Source: Stenogyne calaminthoides (taxonomy: Eukaryota > Streptophyta > Magnoliopsida > Lamiales > Lamiaceae). From it: 64,000 nucleotides of DNA. The notes under the pieces are model-generated. The model made no database searches and was not told where the DNA came from. It saw only the letters and a list, made by a program, of their open reading frames with translations. Both the position numbers and the translations under genes were made by a program. This document shows, one piece after another, positions 1 to 13,420 of this stretch. The number at the start of each line of letters is the position of its first letter. Within the stretch, counting starts at the first letter, position 1. The stretch is taken from positions 682,001 through 746,000 of the forward strand of contig JBBCBC010000022.1 of NCBI GenBank assembly GCA_037126765.1, given 5' to 3'.

Positions 1-96
1 TTTCTCTTCGATTATATGATTTTGGTTTTTTCTTTCCCTTCATTCTACAAAGAACATATATTTACTCAAGAAATTCTAAATTACTGTTGTTGGCAG

Positions 97-555
97 GGAG
101 AAGTTTACCTGTTCTAAACGAGGAAGGCAATCTGATAGGCGAGGACTCTGTAAAGAGTAGCTGGGTATCAGAATCAACATCTACTTCAGAGGTATAAACT
201 TATTCTGAGTTACATATGTTTAAAACCTCTGTGTGTGTGCGCGTGCGTGTGTAAAACCTTTTATTGGGAATAATGTTTTTCAGTCTCAAGTAAGTGGTGT
301 GAGCAAATGCACGCTTTGCCTGAGCAATCGCCAACACCCAACCGCCACTCCTTGTGGTCATGTATTTTGCTGGTAAGCTCTCCGGTCTATTCACTTTGCT
401 TGATATGCGTAGTTCATCTCCTTTTCGACACTTTCATTTTGTTTTTTGACAGGACCTGCATTATGGAATGGTGTAATGAGAAGCCCGAATGTCCACTTTG
501 TCGTTCGTCTGTCACTCATTCGAGTCTAGTTTGTTTATATCATTCTGATTTTTAA
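97..555 (+). CDS. PEX10: Peroxisome biogenesis factor 10, C-terminal RING exons (5' part outside window)
   Basis: Three spliced exons are visible: 97-191, 284-372 and 453-555 (TAA at 553-555), each flanked by AG/GT in consistent phase. They encode a C3HC4 RING finger (CTLC, PCGHVFCW, TCIMEW, then CPLC) followed by a terminus ending in SSLVCLYHSDF, which I recognise as the end of plant PEX10. PEX10 is a peroxisomal-membrane RING E3 that works with PEX2 and PEX12 to ubiquitinate the import receptor PEX5 during matrix-protein import; that role is family knowledge. All eight RING ligands are present. The N-terminal membrane part lies left of the window, and 1-96 reads as intron. It is the first of two neighbouring + strand housekeeping genes and has no broken exon, so I take it as functional. 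Confidence 0.9.
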
Positions 556-1190
556 CTCGCTGCCCAAGTTGCCTAGTCGATGCAGGAAGAGATGAGAAAC
601 GAACAAAGGCGGACCATCAACAACGTGGTTCGATGCTTTAGAATCAATCTGGGAAGGAAGCCCCTCTTTTAGTTCTTCAATAAAATGGGGGTTTTTGGCT
701 TTACTCAATAGTTCTTTAGTTATACATCATTTGTATTGATGAGTTCTAGTTGAGGGATCCACAAACATAAATTGTAATCCTGTTTTAACAATTTTAAGTT
801 ACAATTAATTTTTTATTATATAATATTTAGAATTATTCTGAAAATATATTTTGAGAATTTGAGTTTCATTTTAAAGGCACGAAAGTTCATTACTTGTTTT
901 CTTTATTTTTTACAACTACCGCAATTTTCTATCTAAAAATAGTTAAATACTGATGGAATATTGGAATGTCAATTTATTTAAAGGGCTCCGAAAGCCCATT
1001 CGTACAATGAGTTAATGGGCTCAATTTTCTTGTGGAACGTGATAGAGTAAATTACTACATCACCCTCAGGGTTTCGTGTAAAATTACCCTTTCACCCTTG
1101 GGGTTTCCGATTCGCAGTTTTTAGTTTTTACACCTCAACACATTTGCAGAAAAGCGAAAGGAGGTAACGGCAGCACTGAACTCTGAAACC
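556..1190. other. PEX10 3' UTR and RPS3 promoter/5' UTR
   Basis: This 635-bp spacer lies between the PEX10 stop and the RPS3 start. An AATAAA at 679-684 could be the PEX10 poly(A) signal. The right part must hold the RPS3 promoter and leader. No further ORF of note was seen. Confidence 0.6.
993..1021. promoter_or_regulatory. Paired site II-like elements (AGCCCA / TGGGCT)
   Basis: AGCCCA at 993-998 and TGGGCT at 1016-1021 form an inverted pair about 170-200 bp upstream of the RPS3 ATG. TGGGCY (site II) elements are known TCP-bound promoter motifs enriched in plant ribosomal-protein genes. A role here is inference from position and sequence. Confidence 0.5.
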
Positions 1191-3502
<2,312 letters not shown>

Positions 3503-5689
3503 AATCTCAGCTTTTCTTTACCTGAATAGATGTATTAAAAAATGTTGCAAACATTTACTTTTTTGTTTCTGAACTGAGAGCAATTTATATTTTCTTCTTG
3601 ATGAAAACCCTTTTTGAGTTATAATTGAAAACTTTATGTTTTATGCCAGATTAAAAGCTCTTGTTACACACATGTATACGAAAATTAGTGTGTTCATTGT
3701 CTATTTGCACATTGATAGTTTTTATGCATCAACTGCACCATGCAATTCAAATATTGTAAAAAGTATTAGTTTGTTAATATTGGTTGTTTTCACTGAACAT
3801 TATAGATTTGTACGATTGTATTGTACAATTTTTGTACAAGAGATTTATTCTTGCACATGAACATGATAATTAGGGTAATGGGAATCTACACATACAACTG
3901 AAAACCATAATGTGCTATTTTTGAAACGTGCTATGATGTAATAATTGTAAATTCTGGTGAAAAGTGAATGCTGTAAAGAAGGCCACATTCATAATAGTTG
4001 GTTTTGTTTATAGTGACCCACTTTCTGCAAAGCTTTTACATTGCCAAATCTTTTTGGGTAAAAGCACTTTTACTACAAAGTTTTCATACTAATGGTAAGA
4101 ACATGGTAATTCTTGTCATGATTACGTCATCCTTGTGTCACAATGCAAACATACTCGAGAATGATTAAATGAAACGTGAGGAACCACATTGCAGCCCACT
4201 GGTTTAGTTAGGTTTTGAGATAGTGAAGTGTAATCATTTGATATTTTCTTGAATTCATTACAAACGTTGTCATAGTTTTAGTAATTTGTGAATGTTTTCA
4301 AATTGTATTTGGCTCTGTGGTGCGTTTTTTGATAGCGGTTATGTATTCTTGTATCATTGAAAAAGAATATAAAAAGTAAAGGGAATCAGTTGAACTTAAT
4401 ATTATATATATTTTCCTAACTTTTAATTAATTGATGAATTTTAAGGATCTCATTTAAAACGGTCTCACATAAAAAGTGTCACAAATTGCAAGTTATTATC
4501 TTAATTCGTGAGCAAACTATACATGAATATGTTGTAAATATATCCATTCATGGACATTACTCCTTTGTAGACTTTAGGGCTATAATTCAATTAGCAGTAT
4601 AAATAGTCTTTCTATTGTGTGTTTGGAGGCTATTGAACCCCTGCCGTTGAATTTTTTTATTAAGATTATTATTATTATTATTATCCTAATACTATTGAGC
4701 TAGTGTGGTCAACACATGTCATGCTTAAATTGGACCATATTATATATCAAGTCATTATCAAAGCTTATACATAATGGAAACTTAAGCTTCTTATTCTTCT
4801 CATATGGAATACACACAAATTAAAAAAGATGCAATATATTCAACTGTATACATATTATGGTCTATGCTCATTGCGCAATAACTATTTTAGACAATAAGAC
4901 AATCTTAAATCATTACACGTGGTATTATTTTACAAAACTAATATTTTTATGGATTAGCATGCGAGGATGATAACTTAGAAAACTATATATTGGTTGAATT
5001 TAATTTTAAAAACGAAAGGGTAGGCTTAAGAAAATTTATTTCGTATCGGTTGAATTTTCGATTGTGTTGAACTGAAATTTATTTCACCCCTAATAGGAAT
5101 TATATTCAAAATAATTAATTTTACCCCTTTCTATAAGCTTGAACTTTTAAATGAAATGAAATTCTTTCAATCTCTCTACAAATTCGAGTTTTTTTATAAT
5201 CTTTTTTAATGGTATCAAAGTCAAAATTATTCACGTTCTAAGTTTGATTTCCACTTAATGTAACTTCATACATATTAAATTGTCCACTCGATTAGTATCC
5301 TCTCAATAATAGAATAAGAGAATTTTGCCTACAAAATAAAAAAGTGTATGATAAAATAATATAAATAAATTAATTTCACAACTCTCTATAAGTTGTAGTT
5401 TTAAATGAAATGAAATTCTTTCACATTTCAACTAACATACTTAAATTTGTTCTATTAAATTTTGCTGCATATCACAAGGTAGGACAGATCAAAATTGTCA
5501 TCCTTATACGAAAGAACTAAATAGAATCAAAATTTTAAAATTACAAGTTTACAACCGATTAGATGAGACATGAATATAATTTGGCAAATACTTGCTTGCA
5601 CTATTTACATCAATTAAAAATTCGTGCAATTTGATTTTAGAGTGTTTTTTTAAATTATATTTCAACTTTTGAATAAGACTCAAATCCAA
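3503..5689. other. Gene-poor AT-rich intergenic DNA
   Basis: This begins with the RPS3 3' UTR and continues as AT-rich sequence with a short ATT microsatellite near 4665-4683. No ORF with recognisable similarity, RNA gene or bounded transposon was seen. Confidence 0.6.
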
Positions 5690-5700
5690 CCGACACGACT

Positions 5701-5822
5701 CGATCCGGTCCCGACCAGACCCGAACCCGAATGATTCTTGGTTCAGGGTTCGAGTTCATGGTTCTGGATTTGGGTTCAGGATTCATATTTCAGGGTTCAG
5801 GGTTCGAATTCAGGGCTCGAAA
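5701..5822. repeat. Degenerate GGGTTC-rich tandem repeat
   Basis: A run of variants of GGTTCAGGGTTCGAGTT repeats several times. It is preceded by the complementary-type motif CCCGAACCCGA at about 5720-5730, so the block may fold on itself. It looks like decayed simple-sequence or MITE-end DNA. No coding potential was seen. Confidence 0.45.
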
Positions 5823-5924
5823 ATGGAAAAAGAAATGAAGGGTGAAATTACTCAAGTCCCTGTGCAATTGATACACTTAATTTTTAAGACCTTGCACATT
5901 TCGAAAGATAAAAAAAATAGTGGC

Positions 5925-6090
5925 TTAGCCCACCTGACCACTGGGCTCCTCAATTGAGTGGGAGACCCATGTTCGATTTCCTTTGAGAACGAATTGGAGT
6001 ATGGGAGTTATAAGGTGGTTTGGTGAATTTGTGGAGTATTTGGGTGTTTGGTGTACTACCATCTAACAACTAATTTTGTCCGATAAATTT
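5925..6090 (+). mobile_element. tRNA-derived SINE-like element
   Basis: A box A-like motif (TGGCTTAGCCCA, from 5931) and a box B-like motif (GTTCGATTTC, 5971-5980) are about 40 bp apart, the spacing of an internal pol III promoter in tRNA-derived SINEs. Roughly 100 bp of G/T-rich body follow, then an A/T run. A similar box A/box B arrangement followed by ATGTTTGGTG occurs at 20686-20835, which supports a repeat family rather than a degraded tRNA gene. Target duplications were not resolved. Confidence 0.45.
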
Positions 6091-6270
6091 TTTTTGAAAA
6101 TGTCAATAAAATAATTAATTATTGATGCATGTAATGAAGGCGCGCATGCATGTAGCAACTTGAGAAGATGATCGCGAAGTGTTGAAGTAAAAAGCTTTGA
6201 CCCTTTAATTATAATATACATCTTTTATTTAATTGTGGGATTTAAAAATGGATTGACTTAGTGGGGTAAC

Positions 6271-7920
6271 TGTTGGGATTATACTAGAAAGTATGCTTTT
6301 ACTTTGTATAATTAGACTGACTGAATTTCGGACTTATTTACTGAAATAAATTGTTTATCACTGATCCTTTAAATATCATCGAATGTTACATATATGTACT
6401 GCATAACTGTTCAATAAATAGTACGTGTTACATTGTAGTTAGTTTAGGGATACCAGATCACAGAAGATTAAATTAACAGTTCCTTGTAACTAAAGGTACA
6501 CCATTCACGACCTAGATGGAAATGAACAATCCATTGTGAAAGGTTGTAGTGTAAGGCTCAGATTGATTTGTCTTGACCAAGAGATTACACTAGTGCATGA
6601 CTGATGCATTGAAGAGGACCTACAGGAGGACAAATTCTTCAGAACTGAACTAGGAAGAATTAGACCTCAGTGGTTAGTTATTTCTTGATCTTCGTCCCTT
6701 AAATAGGATTGCGTGTGGTTAGTAACTATTGCTTTGACTTATTACGGGAAGAGAATCAATGAGATTCAATACCCTATATATTGGGCAATATTATTGGTCA
6801 CATGCGATTGCTAAGATTTAATACGGAGAATTGTGTGCAAGTACGCTTGTTCGATTTGTCCCCTTGGGAGGTTCATAAGTTTTATCATACCAAATCTTGC
6901 AAGTGGAACTAGTTTTCGGTATGGATAATAATGTTGAACAGTTCCTTTACCAAGGATAAAAGATATTAATTAATGGAAAGCTATTTCAGTGGTTTGAATT
7001 AATTATTGGGCTAGATAATCTTAAACGCAGGAAATAATAACCGGGAGCCATATTAACTGTAATATGGGTTAAGATGGATAGTGCAATATTAATTATATAG
7101 TGGGATTAATTAATATTTATGGGCTTGAATAATATTGTGGCTCAATATTGATAATTCAAGGTCCATTGGAAGGTCCAATCTTAATTCTCCTAAAGGCCCC
7201 CCACTTGGTTATTCATATTGTGTTTTTCGAAAATTTTGAAATATAAAGGGCAAGAAAGTTTTTCTTGATTTTCTTGAAAAGATATTATGAAAGATATGTA
7301 TTTCTTGGAATACAAGTATATCTCATAAATTCAAGAAGATCCAAATCTTGGAATCTTGATCCTTAAATTTCGAAAATTCCATAACAAGATGAGGTGGGAT
7401 TTTTTGTGGAATATTTTAATTATGGAGAAAAGAATATATGAGATATATTCAAGATTTCTTGGAGATCAAGAAAAGATTTTCCCACATTGGTTTTTTCCCA
7501 AAATTTCAACCACTACCCCATCTATAAATTGGGGATGATTCTTTCATTCCCAAGTACAATTCCATGTGCTGAAAAATTAGTAAATCCACAGAAGTGGTGC
7601 AACAAAGTTTATTTTTCCTTTTGTTAATTGTTCGCGAGCATCCTTCCACCGGATTATCGAGCAAGGACTAGGGAATACTTGGGAAGACTTTTTGGTGTGT
7701 TTTTATCGACGAGTCCATTGCCATTCCAAGAGTTAAGTTCACGTAAACTCGTAGTAATTCCGCATGCGTAGGATTTACGTGAACTGTTTATATGCATGAT
7801 CTGTTGTTGAATTATTATTTGAATTAATTTAGGATTAATTCATGCTAGTAATAATTGTTAGAATTAAATTTGTATTTAAATATTCATCCCGAATAGATCC
7901 GGGCAATTAATTCCCCAACA
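6271..7920 (+). repeat. 5' LTR of Copia-A1
   Basis: It is bounded by TG and CA and matches the 3' LTR by eye except for a missing block of about 190 bp. In the 3' LTR that block occupies roughly 14352-14541. It is also present in the inverted copies, so the 5' LTR lost it. The deletion ends lie at short C-runs. Confidence 0.9.
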
Positions 7921-7922
7921 AC

Positions 7923-7935
7923 TGGTATCAGAGCC
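7923..7935 (+). other. Primer-binding site (initiator tRNA-Met)
   Basis: TGGTATCAGAGCC lies 2 bp inside the 5' LTR. It is the classic complement of the 3' end of plant initiator tRNA-Met used to prime minus-strand cDNA synthesis in Copia elements. Confidence 0.9.
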
Positions 7936-8239
7936 TCGGTTTCGGGCTCTGAATTTTAAATTGTAATTTTATTCGCTGTCATTAAATTTTAAAATTGGAT
8001 AGTAGAATTGCTAAATCTTTTTTTGCAGGTATCCAACTGTCATGGAATTTAATGTGTTTATTTATGCATGCATATAAATTGTGGTTTTTTAATTCGATTC
8101 GTTCGGATTCGTTTTGCCTCGTAAGAAAATCCACGAGTAGATTAGAATTTGTTTGATTTGATCAATGTAATAGACTAGTCTAGATCTAGGTTTATTTATT
8201 TTTGTAAATAAATTATAACAGGATCGGAAACGGAAGCGG

Positions 8240-8700
8240 AGAAGAAGAATTAAAAGACGGGATCCGGAACCGGGCGTGGCGGCGCGCTCGTCGCGAAACG
8301 CAAGCAAGGGGAGGCACGCTGCGACGATGCTAGCGGTGCTCACGGGCGCTGGGTGAGGCCGAGGTGCCGAAGACGCGGATCCGCTGCTGGCGACGCGGGC
8401 GCCAAGAAAGGTGCTATGCCGCCGAGGCGCTGCTGGGCCGGTGATGCCGAGGCGCGCGAGTGGGCTTACGCCAAGACATATGGCGACGCCGCCGGGGCGA
8501 GGGAAGGCCGGGCGGCGGGCGATGATGCCGACGGGCCAGCGACGCTGGGCGACGCGGCGCCGGTGTTTCGGGCCAACAAGACGGACGCCTATTCGACACG
8601 GCCACGGAGTATTAGCGGGCACCGACCATGCGAATGGTCGATGACGGGCTTGACAAGGCTTTTTTTAAGAGGGCAAGTGGGAGCTTTTCGAGACGAATGA
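8240..8700 (+). other. GC-rich leader segment of Copia-A1
   Basis: This segment between the PBS and gag is strikingly GC-rich against AT-rich surroundings and has open frames on both strands. Those frames give low-complexity Arg/Ala/Gly/Pro protein unlike any family I know. A comparable GC-rich block sits at the same place in the inverted Copia-A2 (about 34470-34900) but differs in detail. I read it as element leader or acquired DNA, not a host gene. Confidence 0.55.
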
Positions 8701-9475
8701 TGAAGGCTATGAAGACGATTTCTCAAGATCAAGACATGACAAAATTAACCATGACAATTGGATAAATGTGCCTAACATGTTTAATTTTTTGTCTTGATGT
8801 TTATGCATTATTTTATGCTTATTTAAATTGTGTTTAAATTTGCGATGCATGAGAAAATATTTTGAAAAATCTCACTTTCGAAAATTACTAAGTATGCTTA
8901 AACAATTAATTGACAATTTTATTCCGGATAATAAAATTGAATTAATTATTGACCTCCATGATTTATTTATTTGTGAATTCTTTTGGAGAAATTCCCCCTA
9001 TGGGACGGTCAAAAGATAGCTTTCACATGAATAAATTCCAATTGGATGATTGTGAATTATTACTAGTGGCGACGATGACCCTCCCCACGAGGCTCGATCA
9101 AAGCGAAATAATAATTCTGTATTTAATCATGGTTATTACTTAGGTATAAAATTGATATGCATATACTTCCCCGAAGTCCCTGCCAATTTATATTGGTCAA
9201 GTGGGAGCCAACTATTAATCTGGATATTAAAGGTTTGTAACTATTCTTGTTTGTAACCTACTTGAATGTGTTTAAATAATGACCCACCCCACGTGACTTA
9301 TTTAAACTGTTTTGAGATGTTGGCTGATGCATGTTCATATTTTTTTTGAGATTTTAATATGAAACATGTGATCGAATTTTGTGATATACTTATGCTTATG
9401 CATATTGTTATTTATTTCAGTTCAGCATGTCGTAACCTTTTAATCCACTGTTAATATACTTAAAGTCAATACAAT

Positions 9476-12400
9476 ATGTATGGAAACTATATTGATTGGA
9501 AACGAAAAATTATAATTGTCCTAACTGCACAAAAGCACAAGTGGATTCTTGACACACCAAAATCAGATGAGCCAACTAACGGGTCAAAAATGCGGGACCC
9601 GTCAGATCACCTTGCGAGAGATGTCGTCGCTGAAAATGGTGGAGGACAAACCCGTAAGGGATTATGTCCTCAAAATTGATGGCCCATCTGAACAAACTTG
9701 AGGTTCTGAGTGCAGATTATAATCTGGAGACTCAGATGAATTTGGTATTTCACTCTCTGCCCAAAAGTTTCTGAGCATTTTGGCCTCGCTAGCTGATTTG
9801 TTGCAAGCTTTGGTCTCGGCAGAGATGTTGATGGGGCACCAAACTCAAGCTTTGACAGCAAGTGGTTTGTCTTCATTTTCTAGGCCAAGGGGAGGCAAGA
9901 AGAAGAAGATGACCAAAAGCCATCAGACTCAATTGTTGCCAAGGGCAATGGTAAGATGACGAATGCTGGTGGTGTCAAGGAAAATTCAAAGAGGAAGTGC
10001 TTAAGCTGCGGTGAAAGGGGACAATGGAGGTTTGCCTGTTCCAACCCCAAAAGGGCCGGAAAGAAAGGTAATTCTCACGCACTAATTGTTAAAACTTGTT
10101 TAGCGGCGTATACTTCTCATTCGTGGGCAATTGATACGGGATCCACTAATCATGTTTGCTTCACAGATTCAAACTGATCCTGCAACTTAGTGGGAGTGAG
10201 ATCCTTATCACACTGGGCGATGTTACGAAAGTAGCGGTTATTGCAATGCTACGTAAGTGGCAGATATTGCAATACTACGTAAGTAACAGTTATTGCAATG
10301 CTACGTAAGTAGCAGGTATTGCAAATCCACGAAAGTAGCGTTATTGCAATGCTACGTAGGTAGCAGATATTGCAGTGCTACATGAGTAGTGGTTAAAGCA
10401 GTGGGAGAAGTGCACCTGTCTTTTGAAGATAAAAGTTTTTTTTGGAGATTATCTTTATGTTTCCAGTTTTGGAAAGAATTCACTTTCAGTTTCTAAAATT
10501 CTGTTAATGGATACTTAGTTTCTTCTAATAAGAATGACATCATTTCTTGAAATGATGAGTGTATCTGTTGTGGGACATTGGTCGAATAATCTCCATATAA
10601 TTAACTGTGCACACCACTCACTAAACACATCCTATAACACATCAACCATTTCCGATAAAAGAAAACGTTCACAGACGTGAACGAGACACTTCTATGGCAT
10701 CTAAGATTGGGACATATTAATCCAAAGAGGATCCAAAGGTTGGTGAAAGACGGTTCACTAGAGTTTCTCCAAGTTGAACCAATTCCAACCTGCGAATCAT
10801 GTTTGGAGGGTAAAATGACCAAGAGGGCATTCGGAGTCAAGGGGAATAGAGCCAAAGAAGTGTCAGAATTCATTTACACAGAAGTATGTGGTCCAATGTT
10901 AACCATGGCAAGAGGAGGTTACGAGTATTTCGTCACTTTTATTGATGATGACTCGAGGTACGGTTATATTTTCCTTATGAAGCATAAATCCGAGACCTTT
11001 GAAAAATTCAATGAATTTAAGGCTCAAGTAGAGAATCATAGGGAAAAACGTATCAAGTCTCTACGATTCGATCGTGGAGGCGAGTACCTCAGCGATGAGT
11101 TTTTGAACTACTTGTCAGATGAAGGGATTGCATCTCAGCTGACTGCACCCGGAACCCCTCAACAAAACGGGGTTGCAGAGCGAAGAAACAGAACTCTTTT
11201 GGAAATGGTTAGATCAATGATGTGTTATGCGGATCTTCCCAAGTCGTTCTGGGGTCATGCCTTGGAAACAACGGCTTACATTCTGAACTTGGTGCCATCC
11301 AAATTGGTTCCCAAAAATCCCAAAGAATTGTGGACCGGGCGCAAGCCTAGTTTGAGACACATGATAATTTGGGGTGTCCGGCCTACGTGTTGGACAAGAA
11401 AGCCGGGAAATTGGATCCTCGATCAGAATTAAGGCTGTTTATAGGATACCCCGAGGGAACAAAAGGGTGTATGTTCTATGGTCCCAAAGATCAAAAGGTG
11501 GTAATAAGCACCCACTCTAGATTTTTGGAGGAAGACTATATGAATGAAAGAAGACCCAGAAGTGAGATTACCTTAAGTGAGCTAAGGGGGCTAACCTCAT
11601 TGCCAACTGTACAAGATGATATACCAAACGACACACTTTCACAACCGGAACCTCGTCGTAGTGGGAGGGTTGTTAGACAGCCCGAGAGATTCATGGGGAT
11701 AGGAGAGTCCTCGGACTTGATTCCCGGACAAGACGAATCAGACCCATGGACATATGATGAGGCAATCCAAGATAAGGATGCGGTTTCTTGGCAAAAGGCA
11801 ATGAAAGCAGAAATGGGGTCTATGGATCATAACAGAGTGTGGGAGCTAGTCGAACCACTTAATGGGGTCAAACCCATTGGTTGCAAGTGGGTATACAAGA
11901 GAAAGAGGGGACCGGACGGGAAGGTGGAAACCTTCAAGGCAAGGCTTGTGGCGAAAGGTTATACTCAGAAAGAAGGGATCGACTATGAGGAAACCTTTTC
12001 ACCTGTAGCAATGCTCAAGTCCATCCGGATTCTCTTGTCGATAGCTGCGCATCTCGATTTTGAAATCTGGCAAATGGATGTCAAGACAGCTTTCCTTAAC
12101 GGAAGTCTTGATGAGGAAATCTATATGCAACAACCCCAAGGCTTCATTGAAAAGGGCCAAGAACACCTAGTTTGTAAGCTCATGAAGTCCATTTACGGAC
12201 TCAAACAGGCATCCAGAACTTGGAACCAATTTTTTGATCATGTAATAAAGTCTTATGGGTTTGATCAAAACGAGTTCGAAAGTTGTGTGTACAAAAAGCA
12301 TGTCGGAACTGCATTGGTATTCTTAATACTATACGTAGACGATATTCTGCTCATCGGTAACGATGTAAAGGTGTTATCAGACGTAAGGGCATGGCTTTTA

Positions 12401-13303
12401 AAACAGTTTGATATGAAGGACTTAGGGGAAGCCGGGCACATCCTTGGGATCAAGATTACTCGAGATCGCAAGAAAATGATGATAGACTTATTGCAAGCTT
12501 CATACATAGACACTGTCTTGAAGCGATTCAGCATGCAGGATTCCAAGAAAGGCTTCGTACCTTTCAGGCATGGAATCCATCTATCCAAGGAAATGTGCCA
12601 TAAGACATAAAAAGAGATAGATGACATGAAAGGCATTCCTTATGCTTCGGCTGTCGGAAGCCTTATGTATGCAATGCTATGTACGTGCCGGATATCTGCT
12701 TTGCCGTTGGCATGGTGGCAAGATAACAGAGTAACCCGAGGAAGGAACATTGGAAGGCAGTTAAAAACATTCTGAAGTATCTGAAAAGAACTCGAGATAG
12801 AATGTTGGTTTATCAGTCAGATAGTCTAATCCCCATTCGGCTACACGGACTCGGATTTCCAATTAGACATAGATTCCAAAAACTATCTGCCTCAGTTAGT
12901 GTGCTTTCATTTGGGAAGTGTAGCCATGAAATTGATGAGTGTGAAGTAGAAATGCATCACTGACTCAACCATGGAAGCCAGGTAAGTAGCTGATTGTGAA
13001 GCAGTGAAAGAACCAGTTTGGCTCTAGACCTTCTTAGTGGACTTGGATGTAGTTCCGAATTTGTTTAGAAATATTTGCTAGGGGCAGTTGCAAATTCAAG
13101 GGAACCAAGAGTCCACGAGTCAAACAAGCACACTGAAGGAAAGAAATATTAGACGAGAAATCGTTAAGAGAGGAGATGAAGAGGTGGCCGAGATCGCATT
13201 GGAGGATAACCTAGTTAATCCTTTCACAAAGTGTCTGCCTCTGGAAACATTCAAGAGACATGTGGGAGGAATGGTTGTCAAGTGCTTAGTCAATCTGCTT
13301 TGA
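9476..13303 (+). pseudogene. gag-pol of Copia-A1 (disabled)
   Basis: Gag is fragmentary. The gag zinc knuckle near 9990-10045 reads CLSCGERGQWRFAC, with the usual His replaced by Gln. The protease motif WAIDTGSTNHVC follows near 10120-10155, then a stop. Integrase is open at 10677-11432: an HHCC-type start (WHLRLGH, then CESCLEGK), second Asp at 11070-11072 and Glu at 11178-11180 (D-35-E spacing). The first catalytic Asp is replaced by Glu (GAA, 10881-10883). A frameshift near 11390 leads into RT (11369-12610), with the YVDD active site at 12332-12343. RNase H (12610-13303) is scrambled. Stops and frameshifts mean no full polyprotein can be made. Confidence 0.9.
10220..10395 (+). repeat. 26-bp tandem repeat between protease and integrase
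   Basis: TTGC anchors recur at 10241, 10267, 10293, 10319, 10344 and 10370, giving a period of 25-26 bp with a core like TTGCAATGCTACGTAAGTAG. The period is not a multiple of three, so expansion here breaks the pol frame. A related, more diverged array of ATTGCAAT units lies at about 32805-32915 in Copia-A2. Confidence 0.85.
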
Positions 13304-13420
13304 GTATAAGTGGGAGACATTATTAGGTTCGTGTAGGTGACATTAGATGTCACGTATTAGGAACTACACGAGACATGCTGATGTATACTTAAAAGCAGAC
13401 TTTGAGTATAAGTGGGAGAT

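Noticed and set aside
5925..6090. A tRNA gene
   Set aside because: Box A and box B are present, but no cloverleaf with paired acceptor stem could be drawn. A SINE-like repeat fits better.
8089..8700. Long GC-rich ORFs on both strands between LTR and gag of Copia-A1
   Set aside because: Open frames overlap on both strands in low-complexity GC-rich DNA, which has few stops by composition. No known motifs, and the counterpart in Copia-A2 does not preserve a common protein.
10220..10395. CRISPR-like array
   Set aside because: Regular 26-bp direct repeats without unique spacers, inside a plant retrotransposon. It is a tandem repeat.
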